DNA of 64,000 nt from Bretschneidera sinensis (GCA_023935145.1 CM043699.1:112945036-113009035), one strand, 5' to 3'. Numbered from the stretch's first letter, positions 12,501 to 23,497 are shown. Numbers and translations are program-made. The notes: generated from the sequence alone by a model not told the origin.

Positions 12501-15500
12501 AGTTAATTTCATATGTCAGTTTCCTTTCATAGTTCAGTTTCTTTATCGGACTAGGATTAAGATCTCTATATAAGAGGCGTTTCTATGTCATTTGTAAGCA
12601 GCTTCGCGCCATGTGATTTGGTTGCGGTTCCCATGTGACTTGGATCGGTTTTATCTTTTATGTTTAGTTTATCTTTATCTCTCCATTACAGTACTACATC
12701 AAGTAGTATCAGAGCCTAAATTCGATCCCCTATCACCACTCTCAAACACTTCAACCAAACAAGCCCTTAAATCCGAAACAGCATCCAAACAAGCCCTTAA
12801 ACCCAAAACAGCATCCAAGCAAGCTCTTAAACAAAACAGTCCACAAAAAACCAGATTTGACTAACTTCCGGTCACCACAAGCCTTTATCGCCATCACCAG
12901 TCGCTCGTCGGGCTGGGGTGACCATAACCTGAGCTTACCATGGCCCTCCGCCACGTACCGCCGTGTGCCACCCCCAGAGCAGCCACCCACCGGAACTATT
13001 CACCTTACCCTGATCGGAATCCTCCGATCTCCTAAAATTCAGGAGCCCACGCGTCGAGATCTTGACCGGATAACAGTGAAAACCCACAAACTAAGCTGTA
13101 CCGCCCACCACCTTCGCCGACTAGTCACTTCACCGATAGAGTACACATCCGAGATCGGAAAGGGCTGATCTCTCCATCCTTGCTAACGCCCGATCTTAAT
13201 TCCACCGGATCCCACCGCGTTTAATCCGCAAAGACAACCACCTTTTCACCGTTCCCACCATCGAATCACTGTTTTCCGAACATTTCCAGTTCACGAGACC
13301 CATCTCATCAGGCTCGGGATTGTCCTATCTGTTTGCCTGCAAAGTTTTGTCGTGAAATGCCACACAAGAAGCTTTCACGCGTGGGCTGGCAGCCAGGTCG
13401 TAGAACTGAGCCGAGCCGTCTTAGAGACAGCTCTAAACAAGCTGCACCTACACTTTTATCTCCATTGAAATCATCCCAGTCACTTTTTATAAGTGTCTTT
13501 TTTTGTTTTAAAAAAAAAAGAAGAAAAAAAGAAAAAGAGAAAAAAAAAAAGAATATATATATATATGAGCTATTTTAGTTTACTATTATGTCTTATCGTA
13601 CTGGATTCGTATTCGAAACTTAGAAGTTCAACTGTCAAGTGCTTAGACTCACTTGGATGAGTTGAAATCCAAAGCGATAAAGTATGGTTGGCATTATCTT
13701 CCCCGGAGTATGTATGAAGAATACAAAGAACTTTAATATTGGGTTTATCATGATGAGAGACGACTTGAAGAATTGCAGCACCAATATGAGTACGAGTATG
13801 AGCAGAGTTCTTGAGATGTCCATACTTGGATGAGTTGAAATCCAAAGCGATAAAGTATGGTTGGCGTTATCTTCTCCGGAGTATGTATGAAGAATATGAA
13901 GAACTTTAATATTGAGTTTATTGTGATGAGAGACGATTTGAAGAACTACAGCACCAATATGAGTATGAATATGAGCAAAGTTCTCGAGATGTCCATGCTT
14001 TGAATGGTAATGGCGATAAAGTATCTTTGATGATGAGAGACGACTTGAAGAACTACAGCACCAATATGAGTACGAGTATGAGCAGAGTTCTTGAGTATGA
14101 GCACCAATAAAGTTCTTTATATTTATGATGATGAATGAGTTACTTATAAGAATTATTATTATGCTCTTCAAGATGCCAACCATGGTTGTGTTGGATATGA
14201 TCGTGCTTACGGAGGTTATAATGGTTATGGTGTATACGATGAGCATGTGATAAAGCAGAAGACTGACCCATTAGCTTCACCCCAAGTTCGAGAGAAGATA
14301 ATCTAATTGTTGACAAAATATAAAGAATTGTGCAAACCCTTGGATGTTGTGACAGTGAAAGATGATCTCGAAATTGATAATTCAAAGCTCACGGATGCTA
14401 GGGAAGACACTAAAGAGTAACAAGTTGCTGACAAAGATGACAAACCGGTCGACGATCGGCTTGATGTTGTTGAGTTGGTTGAACCTGTTCCTTGTGCAGT
14501 TGACTTGGTTGAGCCAGTCTAGCAAGATTTTATTGAGCATATCGAGGGAGCTGAAAAAATTCAACACAAACAAGACGACAAGCTTAATGGTACGATTAAG
14601 GGTCGAGTTGACACACATGTCCTGGATATTGACTTTATCCTACCTTCTTGGTTTCACGCACCTCGCCAACAAGCATTTCCAACGCAAATTTTTTCACCTC
14701 CTAGACTTCGGCTTCCATGAGTTTTGCGACTATGCCTTATTATTTCTCTATCAATTTAAGTTGTTGATCCTCTTACACTTTTCAACTCGATGATGAGTTT
14801 TTCGTAGTGGTGGAGAATGATGGAAACACGAGAAATATTAGAATTAGGGAGTTTAATTTAAGAATTGGTGGATATAGGGATAATTATGTAATCAAAAAAT
14901 ATTATGGGTATCTAGGTGTAGTTAATTTCATATGTCAATTTCCTTTCATAGTCAGTTTTCTTATCGGACTAGGGTTAAGATCTCTATATAAGAGGCGTCT
15001 TTATGTCATTTTTAAGCAGCTTGGAATGAATAATAAAAGCAGATTATTGAAATTAAACACTCTGTGATTGAGTAATTGCTTCACGCCATGTGATTTGGTT
15101 GCGGTTCTCATGTGATTTAGATCGGTTTTATCTTTTATGTTTAGTTTATCTTTATTTCTTCTCCCTACTATATTGCATCAGCTAGCCACTAGGTTTGTGA
15201 TTTGAAGTCAAAGATATTTGTAAGAAATTGCAAGAGATGCTCAATGTGTTATAAATTCATTGTATATCTGTTTGAATGCTTTCTTTGTGGGAAAATGTCC
15301 AGATATGCAAAAAGTGTGGTGGACCCTCCCCTGGAAACAGCTCTAATCATGGCATATATCTAAGTGTGTTGTTACTCCTACACTATTCAAACATTCTATG
15401 CAACATGGATTGTTCAATGACCCACTAAAACCAGTTCAAAAATTGGCTGGCTCACATACAAATCAAACTCCATATTTGTCTTGCTTTTTATCGACTTTCT

Positions 15501-18500
15501 TCATTATTCATCTTAGTTGCTGATGAGCTGTAAGCATTTTCTTAGGCTGCCACCAAAATCTTAGCTCGTCAACTTGTTCGGCTGCGGCAACAGATAACTA
15601 ACTTGCAGGGGAGTCGTGCCCAAATTAGAGGCGTAGCTACTCATACACAGGTAATGCAATTAATAGGATAATAATAACTCGTATCCCTTTATTTATTCAA
15701 ATTCAAACATTGTTGTTGTTATGTCAACAGGCACTATATGCCAGTACTTCAATTTCTACTGGGATGAAAGGTGCAACTAAGGCAATGGTCGCAATGAACA
15801 AGGTATCCATTTCAAAGTTGGTACTGGAAGAGAACATTGTGGTGTTGTTATCAAGTTCCAACTCTTATTTATAGATTGCTACTAGAGTGACAGTTTTTGT
15901 TGAAAATGATGGTAAGGTATCCATTTCAAAGTTGGTACTGGAAGAGAACATTGTGGTGTTGTTATCAACTTCCAACTCTTATTTATAGATTGCTACTAGA
16001 GTGACAGTTTTTGTTGAAAATAGTGGTAGAAAATATGTAAATTTTATAGATGAGTGGATAATCTATTCAGCTCTATATCTTTGGCAGAGATACTTCTTAC
16101 CTGGAGATCATTGTAATTGATTGCACTTATGTCAAAATTTGACGCTGGTTGAACTCTGAATTATGTCTAGGCATTCTTTGATGGAGCACCATCATTATAA
16201 TTTCTGTCTTTTTGCAGCAAATGGAACCTGCAAAACAAACAAAAGTTATCAGAGAATTCCAGAAGCAATCTGCACAAATGGACATGACGGTAACAATTTT
16301 TGTTTTCTCAATATTATTTTCTTCCTCCTATTATTCAGCGTGTGCTCTAGATGCCTTGCCTCAATACTTTTTAGCAATTAAAATATGTATTAGTTGGATA
16401 AGCCAAGCTTGGAGAAGAAAATATGTGTACACTTGAAAGCTATAACTTTGCTGAGTCTTACCAATATAAAAGTGAGACAATTGACAATTGATCAGCTGGA
16501 TTTAATCCCGTTCGCTGTATGAAATAATTCAAACCCATTTGCTTCCACATGAAAATATTTACTCAAATTACTAGGACCTGGGACTGAGCTTTGCAGCATT
16601 TGTTGAATTATTCTCCTTCCTAATTGGTGTTTGTCGTGTTCGGTAATGCATGATCCTTTAATATGTATGTCATATTGTTCTCTTTGCAGATAGAGATGAT
16701 GTCAGAGGCTATTGATGAAACTTTAGACAAAGATGAAGCTGAAGAGGAAACAGAGGAGCTCACTAACCAGGTGCAATATTGGCTTTTGTATTTCATTCTT
16801 TCTTTTAGCTTTCTCTTACAAGTCCTGCTCCATTTCTTGCCCATGGTCTCTAACATATATTGTTCGCTTTTAGGTGCTTGATGAGATTGGTGTTGATATT
16901 GCATCCCAGGTTGGTTTCTTTGAGAATGATGCCATCTCAAAAATTTTGGCACAAACTGCATTTCTTGATTTAAACAAGTTTAAACAATTGTTTAATCCAT
17001 TGCATTTTCTTAATTCAAAAAAGTTTGAGCAATTGTTTAATTTTGGTCCTCTTCTTTGACAGTTATCTTCAGCTCCAAAAGGTCGGATTGCATCAAGGAA
17101 TGCTCCTCAAGTTGTTGCTAGGTATGTGCCAGTTTCTCAATTGATAACCCATGTCTCAATGGCGAAAGTCAAATCAGCCCATTTGGTCAAACAGATGTGT
17201 AAAAGTTGTTAAATTCACAATCAGTGCATTTTGTGTTGCTAAAAACAAGGAACACTGCAATATCCTTTCCAGTGGTTCTTCAGTGACCCATATCTCAAGT
17301 TTGCTTTCCAGTTGTTATTTCTCTCTCATGTTTAATACCCAAAGCCAAAATGTATGCATCCCTTCTCCCTGTCCCAAACATCCTGACAAATGGACAGGAT
17401 AATGAGTGAAATGCTTTCCAATGATTGCCTGTATTATCAAATTTCAGTGATTTGCTTGTACAGAATGTCTGTTTATAACTGCAAAGTGTGCAGAAAATGT
17501 GGTGACAAAACTTTTTGTGCATATTTTGAGATATTTAGTGCACACTAAGGAATGTGATGGAGTACACGATGAAGAGTAGAATTAGGGATAATTATGTAAT
17601 TGATAATATTAGGGATATTTAGAGTTTCAGTCTAGGACTAAGAATTATTATATTAGTTAGTCTCTTTATTGGAGTAGGGTTAAGATTCCTAAAGATCTCT
17701 ATATAAGAGAGATCCTAGCTGATGAATATTAAATTAAATTATCGAATTCCAACACTCTGTGATTGAATTGTTAATGTGTCCATGTGATTTGGACTGTCGT
17801 CCCATGTGATTTGGGATTGATCCATGTGATTTGGATCAGTTTTTTTACCTTTTTAATTCTTTGTTATCATCTCTTTGCTATTGTTTAGCATCAAGTCGAA
17901 TCACACCCAAATCTCGTTCCCCTGTGTGGTTGGGAAAAAAACACAGAATCAGGCCTTGCACACTGTGTGAACAGTAACAGAGGTCTTCTTGTTGAATCAT
18001 CGCCGTCAGGCGCCGTCCTAGAAACCCGGAGACACCACCAACCGGTGCGGAATCTCCGGGTGACCAAAATCCAAGAATTCTGACCTGGTCTGTTGCCTGA
18101 ACCGCCGCCAAACAAGCCGTGGACGTTTCAAACTTGCCAAGCCCGATCCGACTCCTCTAGGCCTCCTATGCTGATTCTGAGACCACCATCTTGCCGGAAA
18201 TCCAAAATCCAGCCTTCCCTCAAAATATTTCTAGTCCGAACGGAGACTCACATGCCTCACGTGTCGGATTCGACTCTGGTCACCCAGTGACATGCCTGCC
18301 TAGCCTGAGCCGCTCCCAGAAGCCGTTTCAAGTTGTCCTAAGCCGAGCCGTGTGACCATTTGTTGAATAAGCCGAGCCGCACCTCGTCGCGTTGACCACA
18401 TAGCTTGACCAAACAAAATTTTACTAAATTTGCAAGTTTCTCTTTCCCTTACTATTTATGTAATAATAAAAAAAAAACAGAAAAGGAAAAAAGGGTTGCT

Positions 18501-20547
18501 GCCAGAAAACAGAAAAAGATAGAAAAGATGTATAGATATATGCTACTGCTTTGAGAGGTATACTTCTTGTTTTATATGTATGAGCATGCTTAGTGTGTAT
18601 TCTTCTTGCTTTATATGTATGAGAATGCTTAGTTTTTAGTGTTTTACTATGTCTTGTCATACTTGGGCATCGTAATCAAAGTGTGCAAACTAAGCTACCA
18701 AGTCACTACTCTCGTTTGGATGGCTTGAAATCCAAAGGGATCAAATATAGTTGGCATGTTCACTTCCTGGAGCATGAATGGGGAATATGAATAACTTGAA
18801 TATTGGGTTTGTCGTGATGAGAGATGACTTGAAGAATTGAAAAATCAATATAAGTATGAGTGTAATTCTCAATATGTCCATGCTTTGAATGGTAATGATG
18901 ATTATGTTAATGATGATGAACGAGCTGCTTATAAAAATTATTATTATTCTCCTAAAGATGCTTACCATGGTTGTGTTGGGTATGATCATGCTTACGGAGG
19001 TTATGATGGGTATGGTACATATGATAAGAATATAAAGCAAGATAAAGTCAATGAGAATGAAGATATTCTAGCCTGTTGAGCCAATTTCTTGTGCAATTGA
19101 CTTTGTTGAGCCAGTCTAGCAAGATTTTATAAAGCATAATGAGGATGTTAAAAAGATTCAAGACAAACAAGAAGACAAGCTTGATTGTAAGATTGAGGTT
19201 CGAGTTGATACTAATGTCCTTGGTATTGAGTTTATCCTACTTACCTTGTTTTAAACACCTCAGCAACAAGCATTTTCGGTGCAATTTTTTTCATCTCCTA
19301 GTGACTTTGGCTTCACTGAGTTTCATGACTCTACGCATTTGAGCTCTTGATCCTTCACTATTTTCAGCTCAAGGTCGAATTCTTTCTAAGTGGTGAAAAA
19401 TGATGGAGTACACAATGAAGAGTAGAATCAGAGAATTTAATCTAAGTACCGGGGGATATTTAATTATGGGGATAATTATCTAATTGACAATATTAAGGGT
19501 ATTTTGAGTTTATTTAAGTTTAGTTAATTAGTTTTTATTAAATTTCCCTTTTTAATCTAGGACTAAGAACTATTATATTAGCTAGTCTCCTTATTTGAGT
19601 AGGACTAGGATTCCTAAAGATCTTTATAGTTAATTTTCAATTAGCTTATAAATGAATAAACAAATGAAATTATCGAATTCCAACACTATGTGATTGAGTT
19701 GTTAGTGTGTCAATGTGATTTGGATCAGTTTTTTATTTTTTTTAATTCCCTTCGGGATCAGAATGTCCCTGAGATATTGATGGTGATGATTGTGTGAGCA
19801 GTAAATATTACTGTGTCAAATGCATTATGCAGTTTGTTGGGGGATGTTGGTTGGAAATATTTTTGGGACTATTTTAGACCTGAATGAGGGTTTGGGGAGT
19901 CAGGGAAGCAAGTTTTCCCGTTAGTGTTGGTTGAGAATCCTTCTAAAATGATGCGCCCAAGGCCTTTACACTATGTTTGGTTGGCCAAATTGTTCCAGGA
20001 ATGGGAAGCAAGTTTTCCGTTAGTGTTGGTTGAGAATCCTTCTAAAATGATGCCCCCAAGGCTTTTACACTATGTTTGGTTGGCCAAATTGTTCCAGGAA
20101 TGGAATGGGCATTCCTGGAAGTATTTTTGGGACTAATTTAGACCTGAATGAGGGTTTGGGGGAGTCAAGGAAGCAAGTTTTCCCTTTAGTATTGGTTGAG
20201 AATCCTTCTAAAATGATGCCTTAGCCCAAGACCCTTACACTATGTTTGGTTGGCCAAATTGTGCCAGGAATGGAATGAGCATTCTTGAGGGTTTGGGGGA
20301 GTCAAGGAAGCAAGTTTTCCCTTTAGTATTGGTTGAGAATCCTTCTAAAATGATGCCTTAGCCCAAGACCCTTACACTATGTTTGGTTGGCCAAATTGTG
20401 CCAGGAATGGAATGGGCATTCCCCCAAGAATGCTCATTCCATTCTTTGCAGGGAAAGTATCACTCTTTTTCTTCTTTCATTCCTTATTTGTACTTGTTTA
20501 GTATTTTGAGCTGTGGCAAAAGCAGGAGGGAGATTTAAATCACACAC

Positions 20548-20597
<50 letters not shown>

Positions 20598-20735
20598 TAC
20601 TCCCCTCCTTTATTTTCATTTGGTAACTGTTTACTAGTGCTTAATATATTTAACAATATTTTATTCATATGCAGGTCTGATTCTACTGATGTTGAGGATC
20701 TTGAAAAGAGGTTGGCCTCTCTTCGACGTATCTGA
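9529..20735 (+). CDS. VPS2.2: ESCRT-III subunit, vacuolar protein sorting-associated protein 2 homolog 2
   Basis: Eleven coding exons join in frame to 216 residues, the usual length for CHMP2/VPS2 proteins: 9529-9562, 10108-10152, 10815-10849, 10934-10984, 15546-15650, 15731-15802, 16218-16289, 16690-16770, 16874-16909, 17063-17121, 20675-20735. It starts MNIFKKKTSPKDALRTSKRE, followed by the basic helical core (KILARQLVRLRQQI) and an acidic stretch (DKDEAEEETEEL). It ends in a MIM1-type motif, DLEKRLASLRRI, which in this family binds the MIT domain of the SKD1/VPS4 ATPase. ESCRT-III filaments bud and cut membranes at the endosome. Remembered Arabidopsis sequence fits VPS2.2 better than VPS2.3. 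Intron 4 begins GC (GAG|gcaagt), a GC-AG intron. Introns 4 and 10 are swollen by LTR and other repeats, and intron 6 has a duplicated donor. The coding frame is intact throughout. Confidence 0.95.
11170..11440 (+). mobile_element. LINE ORF2 3'-end fragment
   Basis: The frame around 'gagagcctttgatgggttgg' recalls the ERxRAFDG ending of plant LINE ORF2 proteins. The following 'gaggggatttttttttt' and 'ttagaaaaatgg' recall the LINE tails at 150-350 and 12.05-12.28 kb. It lies in intron 4 of VPS2.2. Several stops break the frame. Confidence 0.45.
11775..12280 (+). mobile_element. LINE ORF2 C-terminal fragment with tail
   Basis: In broken frames the sequence reads the LINE reverse-transcriptase zinc-knuckle region (LTIDNLQKRG) and then a C-terminal stretch (KPFINDEKLIEFNEFL). 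It ends 'acttatcaaaaataaaataa', the same tail seen in reverse at 51.68 and 59.75 kb. It is 5'-truncated and carries stops and frame changes. It lies in VPS2.2 intron 4, just before LTR element A. Confidence 0.7.
12754..12842 (+). repeat. Tandem repeat of about 30 bp, roughly three units, in element A
   Basis: The unit 'ccaaacaagcccttaaa' followed by a 'ccgaaacagcat'-like part repeats about three times with small changes. It translates to repeats of the type KQALKxxTAS, but the frame closes soon after. It lies just inside the primer-binding site of LTR element A. Confidence 0.7.
13590..14720 (+). pseudogene. Tyrosine/glycine-rich ORF remnant of LTR element A
   Basis: Across several stops one frame keeps protein-like features: LDELKSKAIKYGWRYLLRSM, then DERRLEELQHQYEYEYEQSS, DVHALNGN, a Y/G-rich part (HGCVGYDRAYGGYNGYG), and a later acidic part with VEPVPCAVDLVEPV directly followed by TAG. 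About 177 bases are duplicated in tandem inside it (about 13650-13820 and 13826-14000). Element B at 18.65-19.35 kb keeps the same order of blocks, so this was a family reading frame rather than chance. I recognise no domain, and it does not look like gag or pol. It has no function that I can name. Confidence 0.6.
15800..16027 (+). repeat. Tandem duplication of 114 bp across the exon 6 splice donor
   Basis: The block starting 'aaggtatccatttc' at 15800 recurs at 15914, and the two copies are nearly identical. The first copy starts on the last bases of VPS2.2 exon 6 and includes its AG|GTATCC donor, so the same donor exists again 114 bases downstream. Reading through to the second donor meets a TAG inside copy 1, so only the first donor gives the normal protein. 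Confidence 0.9.
17550..19765 (+). mobile_element. LTR element B: second copy of the element A family
   Basis: The left LTR is 17555-17893 and the right LTR is 19401-19760. Both start TGATGGAGTACAC and end ATCA. The flanks gaatg (17550-17554) and gaatg (19761-19765) are a perfect 5-base target duplication. The last 15 or so bases of the two LTRs differ (gtttagcatca against ttcgggatca), so one end is altered. The site after the left LTR, agtcgaatcac, aligns with the tRNA-Met site of element A but is degraded. The interior has a GC-rich first part (17.9-18.4 kb) and then the shared ORF remnant. It has no gag or pol. It lies in VPS2.2 intron 10 in the gene's orientation. Confidence 0.82.
18646..19350 (+). 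pseudogene. Tyrosine/glycine-rich ORF remnant of LTR element B
   Basis: This is the counterpart of the frame in element A. Best preserved is 18837-19078, which is open for 80 codons: YKYE, YVHALNGNDDYVNDDERAAY, then KNYYYSPKDAYHGCVGYDHA and a YGGYDGYGTYD-type run. Further on come VEPISCAIDFVEPV followed by TAG, as in element A, and QDFI, KIQ, KQ, DKL and RVDT blocks. The differences from element A are spread through the frame. No known domain is recognised. Confidence 0.6.
19826..20445. repeat. Four-unit tandem array of MITE-like sequence
   Basis: A unit containing 'ttggttgagaatccttctaa', 'ttacactatgtttggttggc' and 'ccaggaatgg' occurs four times at spacings of about 115 to 190 bases. The last two units are almost identical, so the array grew recently. 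'cactatgtttggttgg' and 'aatggaatg.gcattc' are words typical of MITE ends. The array closes with 'caagaatgctcattccatt' (from about 20425), an exact inverse of 'aatggaatgagcattcttg' at about 20270. It lies in VPS2.2 intron 10, some 230 bases before the last exon. Confidence 0.75.
20551..20594. repeat. (AT)22 microsatellite
   Basis: An uninterrupted AT dinucleotide run in VPS2.2 intron 10, 80 bases before the last exon. It is likely to vary in length between individuals. Confidence 0.95.
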
Positions 20736-21735
20736 TATGAAAGCATAGCAGTCAGTCACGCAAATCAGCTTTTCCATCTATAAAGTTTTTGAAGTACAAA
20801 GGATTTTTTATGCATGAAGACTGGGAATTGTAACTCTAGGGTTGACATATATATGTTCTAGTTTCTAAGAATATAATAAAATTAGTGGATTTCCTTTAAA
20901 GAAGTTTATTAAATGGCTGTTCCATATTTGGAGTCTTGTACTCTTGTATATTTGATTTATTGCTATGAGAAATTGATTTTGGGATTGAGAATGAATTGTG
21001 GCTTAGTGACTAATAGGGAGCATATTTCTTGTTGGTGCTTTTAGTTCTTTTATGGTTTTGGTTGTCAGTTAACTTAACTGATAAAATCACATGTCAGTTG
21101 TTTAAATTTTAGCATCACATCTCATTCATATAAGAGATTGGGATGAAGGTAGTGAGAAGGTTACTTCATAGTTCATAGGACGAAAGCATTCTTTGCGATT
21201 GAACTTAAAAGAACTTATTAAAATCAACTTTTGCTTTTTAACTACTTTAAATTTTTTGTTTTAAGTTGATTTTAATCAAATCTTAAACAAATTTTTAAAA
21301 GATCTAGAAGTTAAAAAATATATTTTTAAAAACTGAATTTATATTCAATACAGAAATTTTATTACTGTTTTATTGAACGATAAACAACTTTTAACTTCAT
21401 AACTGTTTTACCGAAAACTATTTCAAAATACTTTGATTCTTGAAAACTAACCAAACATCATTATTCTCACTAAAATCTAAGGGTATAATTTGGACAAATT
21501 AGTCGAACCCAAATCGATCCCAACCTAGACTTTGAACAAGCTAGTTAACCAAACAGACCGTTATTATGCTGGAGCATAAAGAGCATAACATAAAATGAAC
21601 ATCCGATTTACTCCTCGTTGAAAAATTCTAATCCCAATCTGCCCATCCTAACAAAATTAAGAAATAATTTTCAAAAAAGAAAATCTTCATTATCCTTTTT
21701 TTCCACATATATACATACATATACAAATGCATCTC
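20736..21735. other. VPS2.2 3' UTR and intergenic DNA
   Basis: The 3' UTR follows the stop at 20733-20735. 'aataaaa' at about 20875 can serve as a poly(A) signal. The remainder to the LSD1 leader is AT-rich. A stretch at 21.2-21.46 kb ending 'aaccaaacatca' may be a degraded MITE. No exon is seen. Confidence 0.5.
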
Positions 21736-22088
21736 TCTGACCCATTTCCTTCCTTTGCTTTGACCCCAAATCATATAATCTCAATTCACCATCGATCTTC
21801 TTATTTTGTCAATAAAATCGACCTCTCCAACTATTTACGTAATTCCCATAAAAAGTCTTTGGTCTAACATATTGTTATTATCATTTAATTCTTAATTACA
21901 TTGCCAGTCTTCAAATCAAATCTTGGTCACCTTCAAAGGTAGGGTAATATTTTTTTCTTTTTTGATTTTCTAAAATGTAATCATATAATTATTTTCTCTT
22001 TTTTTTTTCTTTTCTTAGTTAACATGATAACGATTATTTTTATGATTGCTGGTTTTATTCTTGAATTATTTTGATTGTTTATTTGCAG

Positions 22089-22112
22089 AAGTTTCCCTTT
22101 CGGAGCAAATCA
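22089..22112 (+). other. Probable non-coding 5' UTR exon of LSD1
   Basis: 'tttgcag' followed by about 24 bases and then '|gtaatt' has both splice signals and lies between a leader-like region (about 21740-21940) and the first coding exon at 23496. It has no ATG. This rests on splice consensus only. Confidence 0.4.
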
Positions 22113-23497
22113 GGTAATTCTTTTGAGCCTTTTTTTGGGTTAATCTTATGCCAATTGAATGTTCTAATTCTTTTCGTTTTTATTATGTATGCGTGAGATT
22201 GATAATTGTTTCTCTATGTTTATTTTTATTTAACGATTTGAGGAACTGGATGTATTTTATTGAACTTATAACGAGAATTGTAATGCACGAACATAATTGT
22301 TTTACTTGTTTTCGTTTTTTTTGGGATAATTATGTCTTATTTTTGTCCAGACGCTGTTTTCTGTAATAGTTTTGGAAGATTCCTTTGACGATTTGTCATG
22401 GATTTCATTGTGCTAAAATTTTACTTAATTAATGATAATCCAGAGGCTATGCTTCGTGTAACTTATTGTCAGAGATTTGTAAAGCAATGGCATTTTCATT
22501 AGGACTCAAATAACCCTGAAACAAATGCTGATAAGCTTGTATTGAACTGGTGGTGCTTAAAATTATCATTTCTGGAGACGAGCTTTAGACAGCTAGTGGT
22601 ATTCCTGTATTTTCAACGAGTATAACTGCTTCCTCTATTTTTCTTTTGTCTGTTTTTGGGTGAAGTGATCCAGAGTCTCATCTTTGTTTTGCTTTTAATC
22701 ACAAACTTTGAGATTAAGTGATTAACTTAAAACAGTGAAATCCCCTTTTCTCAGCTTTAGTGGTTCAAATATTAATTTTCATGCTTTTCCTGGGAACTAA
22801 GTTATCATTAGCTAATCAGATGTTAGTTCCACTGCCAAGGCGGGGAACATCAGCATCCCTGTAGGTTTGAGCGGGTAATTAGATAACAAAAATCCTTTGT
22901 CTCGCATATTGTTCATTGTGTTTTGAAGTGTAACTCCAGGTTATACATGGTTTTTTTTCCCTGATCCCTAGAGCTATCATTTCCTTGGTGGTTCTAGCAG
23001 CTTGTTCCCTAGCTTAAATTGATGGGAAAATATGAACACCATAAAAGAAGAGAAGCGAAAGAGGTCAAGAAATCCTGTAAAACAGATTCTATAGTTGGTT
23101 ACGTAGAAAAGAAAATGAACAGCTCATCTAAGGAGGTATTGTGACTTCCACAATTGTCCTTTAAATATACGATCCTCTTTTTCTTCATGGAAATTGGACC
23201 AGAGTATCCAAAGGAACAACTTTTCTTGTTGAAACTCTCCATATTTTTTAAACTCGAGAACAAAAGAAGTCCTTTTTAGTTCCTTTTGAGTTTTATAGAG
23301 ATTGATTGCATTGGACAAATGAGTGAGCCTTTGCAGCTATGTGGGTCATACCAACTGAGAAAATACCAAATATGTTAATTGCAGATGTGTACAAAAATTT
23401 CATATGATCTTTGATTGGCTCCCCTTTTTTTCAGATTGATTGGCTCTCTTGGAAGACTCATAATGTGGATTTTTCTTTTTATTTTGTCATTGTAGCT

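Larger units (their letters stand above)
12393..15185 (+). mobile_element. LTR element A: non-autonomous, no gag-pol, tyrosine-rich ORF remnant
   Basis: The left LTR is 12398-12701 and the right LTR is 14818-15180. Both begin TGATGG and end ATCA. The 5-base flanks gttag (12393-12397) and gctag (15181-15185) are a target duplication with one mismatch. The left LTR lacks a segment of about 59 bases that the right LTR keeps. Each LTR has a TATA-like 'ctctatataagaggcg'. A primer-binding site fitting initiator tRNA-Met (tagtatcagagcc, 12704-12716) follows the left LTR, and a purine-rich stretch precedes the right one. The 2.1 kb interior has no gag, protease, integrase or RT. It holds a GC-rich first part and an ORF remnant from about 13590 to 14720. 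It sits in VPS2.2 intron 4 in the gene's orientation. Confidence 0.85.

Noticed and set aside
13635..14385. Long minus-strand frames (up to 203 codons) in LTR element A
   Set aside because: They are rich in I, S and H because they mirror the Y/D/E-rich plus-strand frame. The same mirror occurs at 18741-19040 in element B. Block conservation fits the plus strand better.
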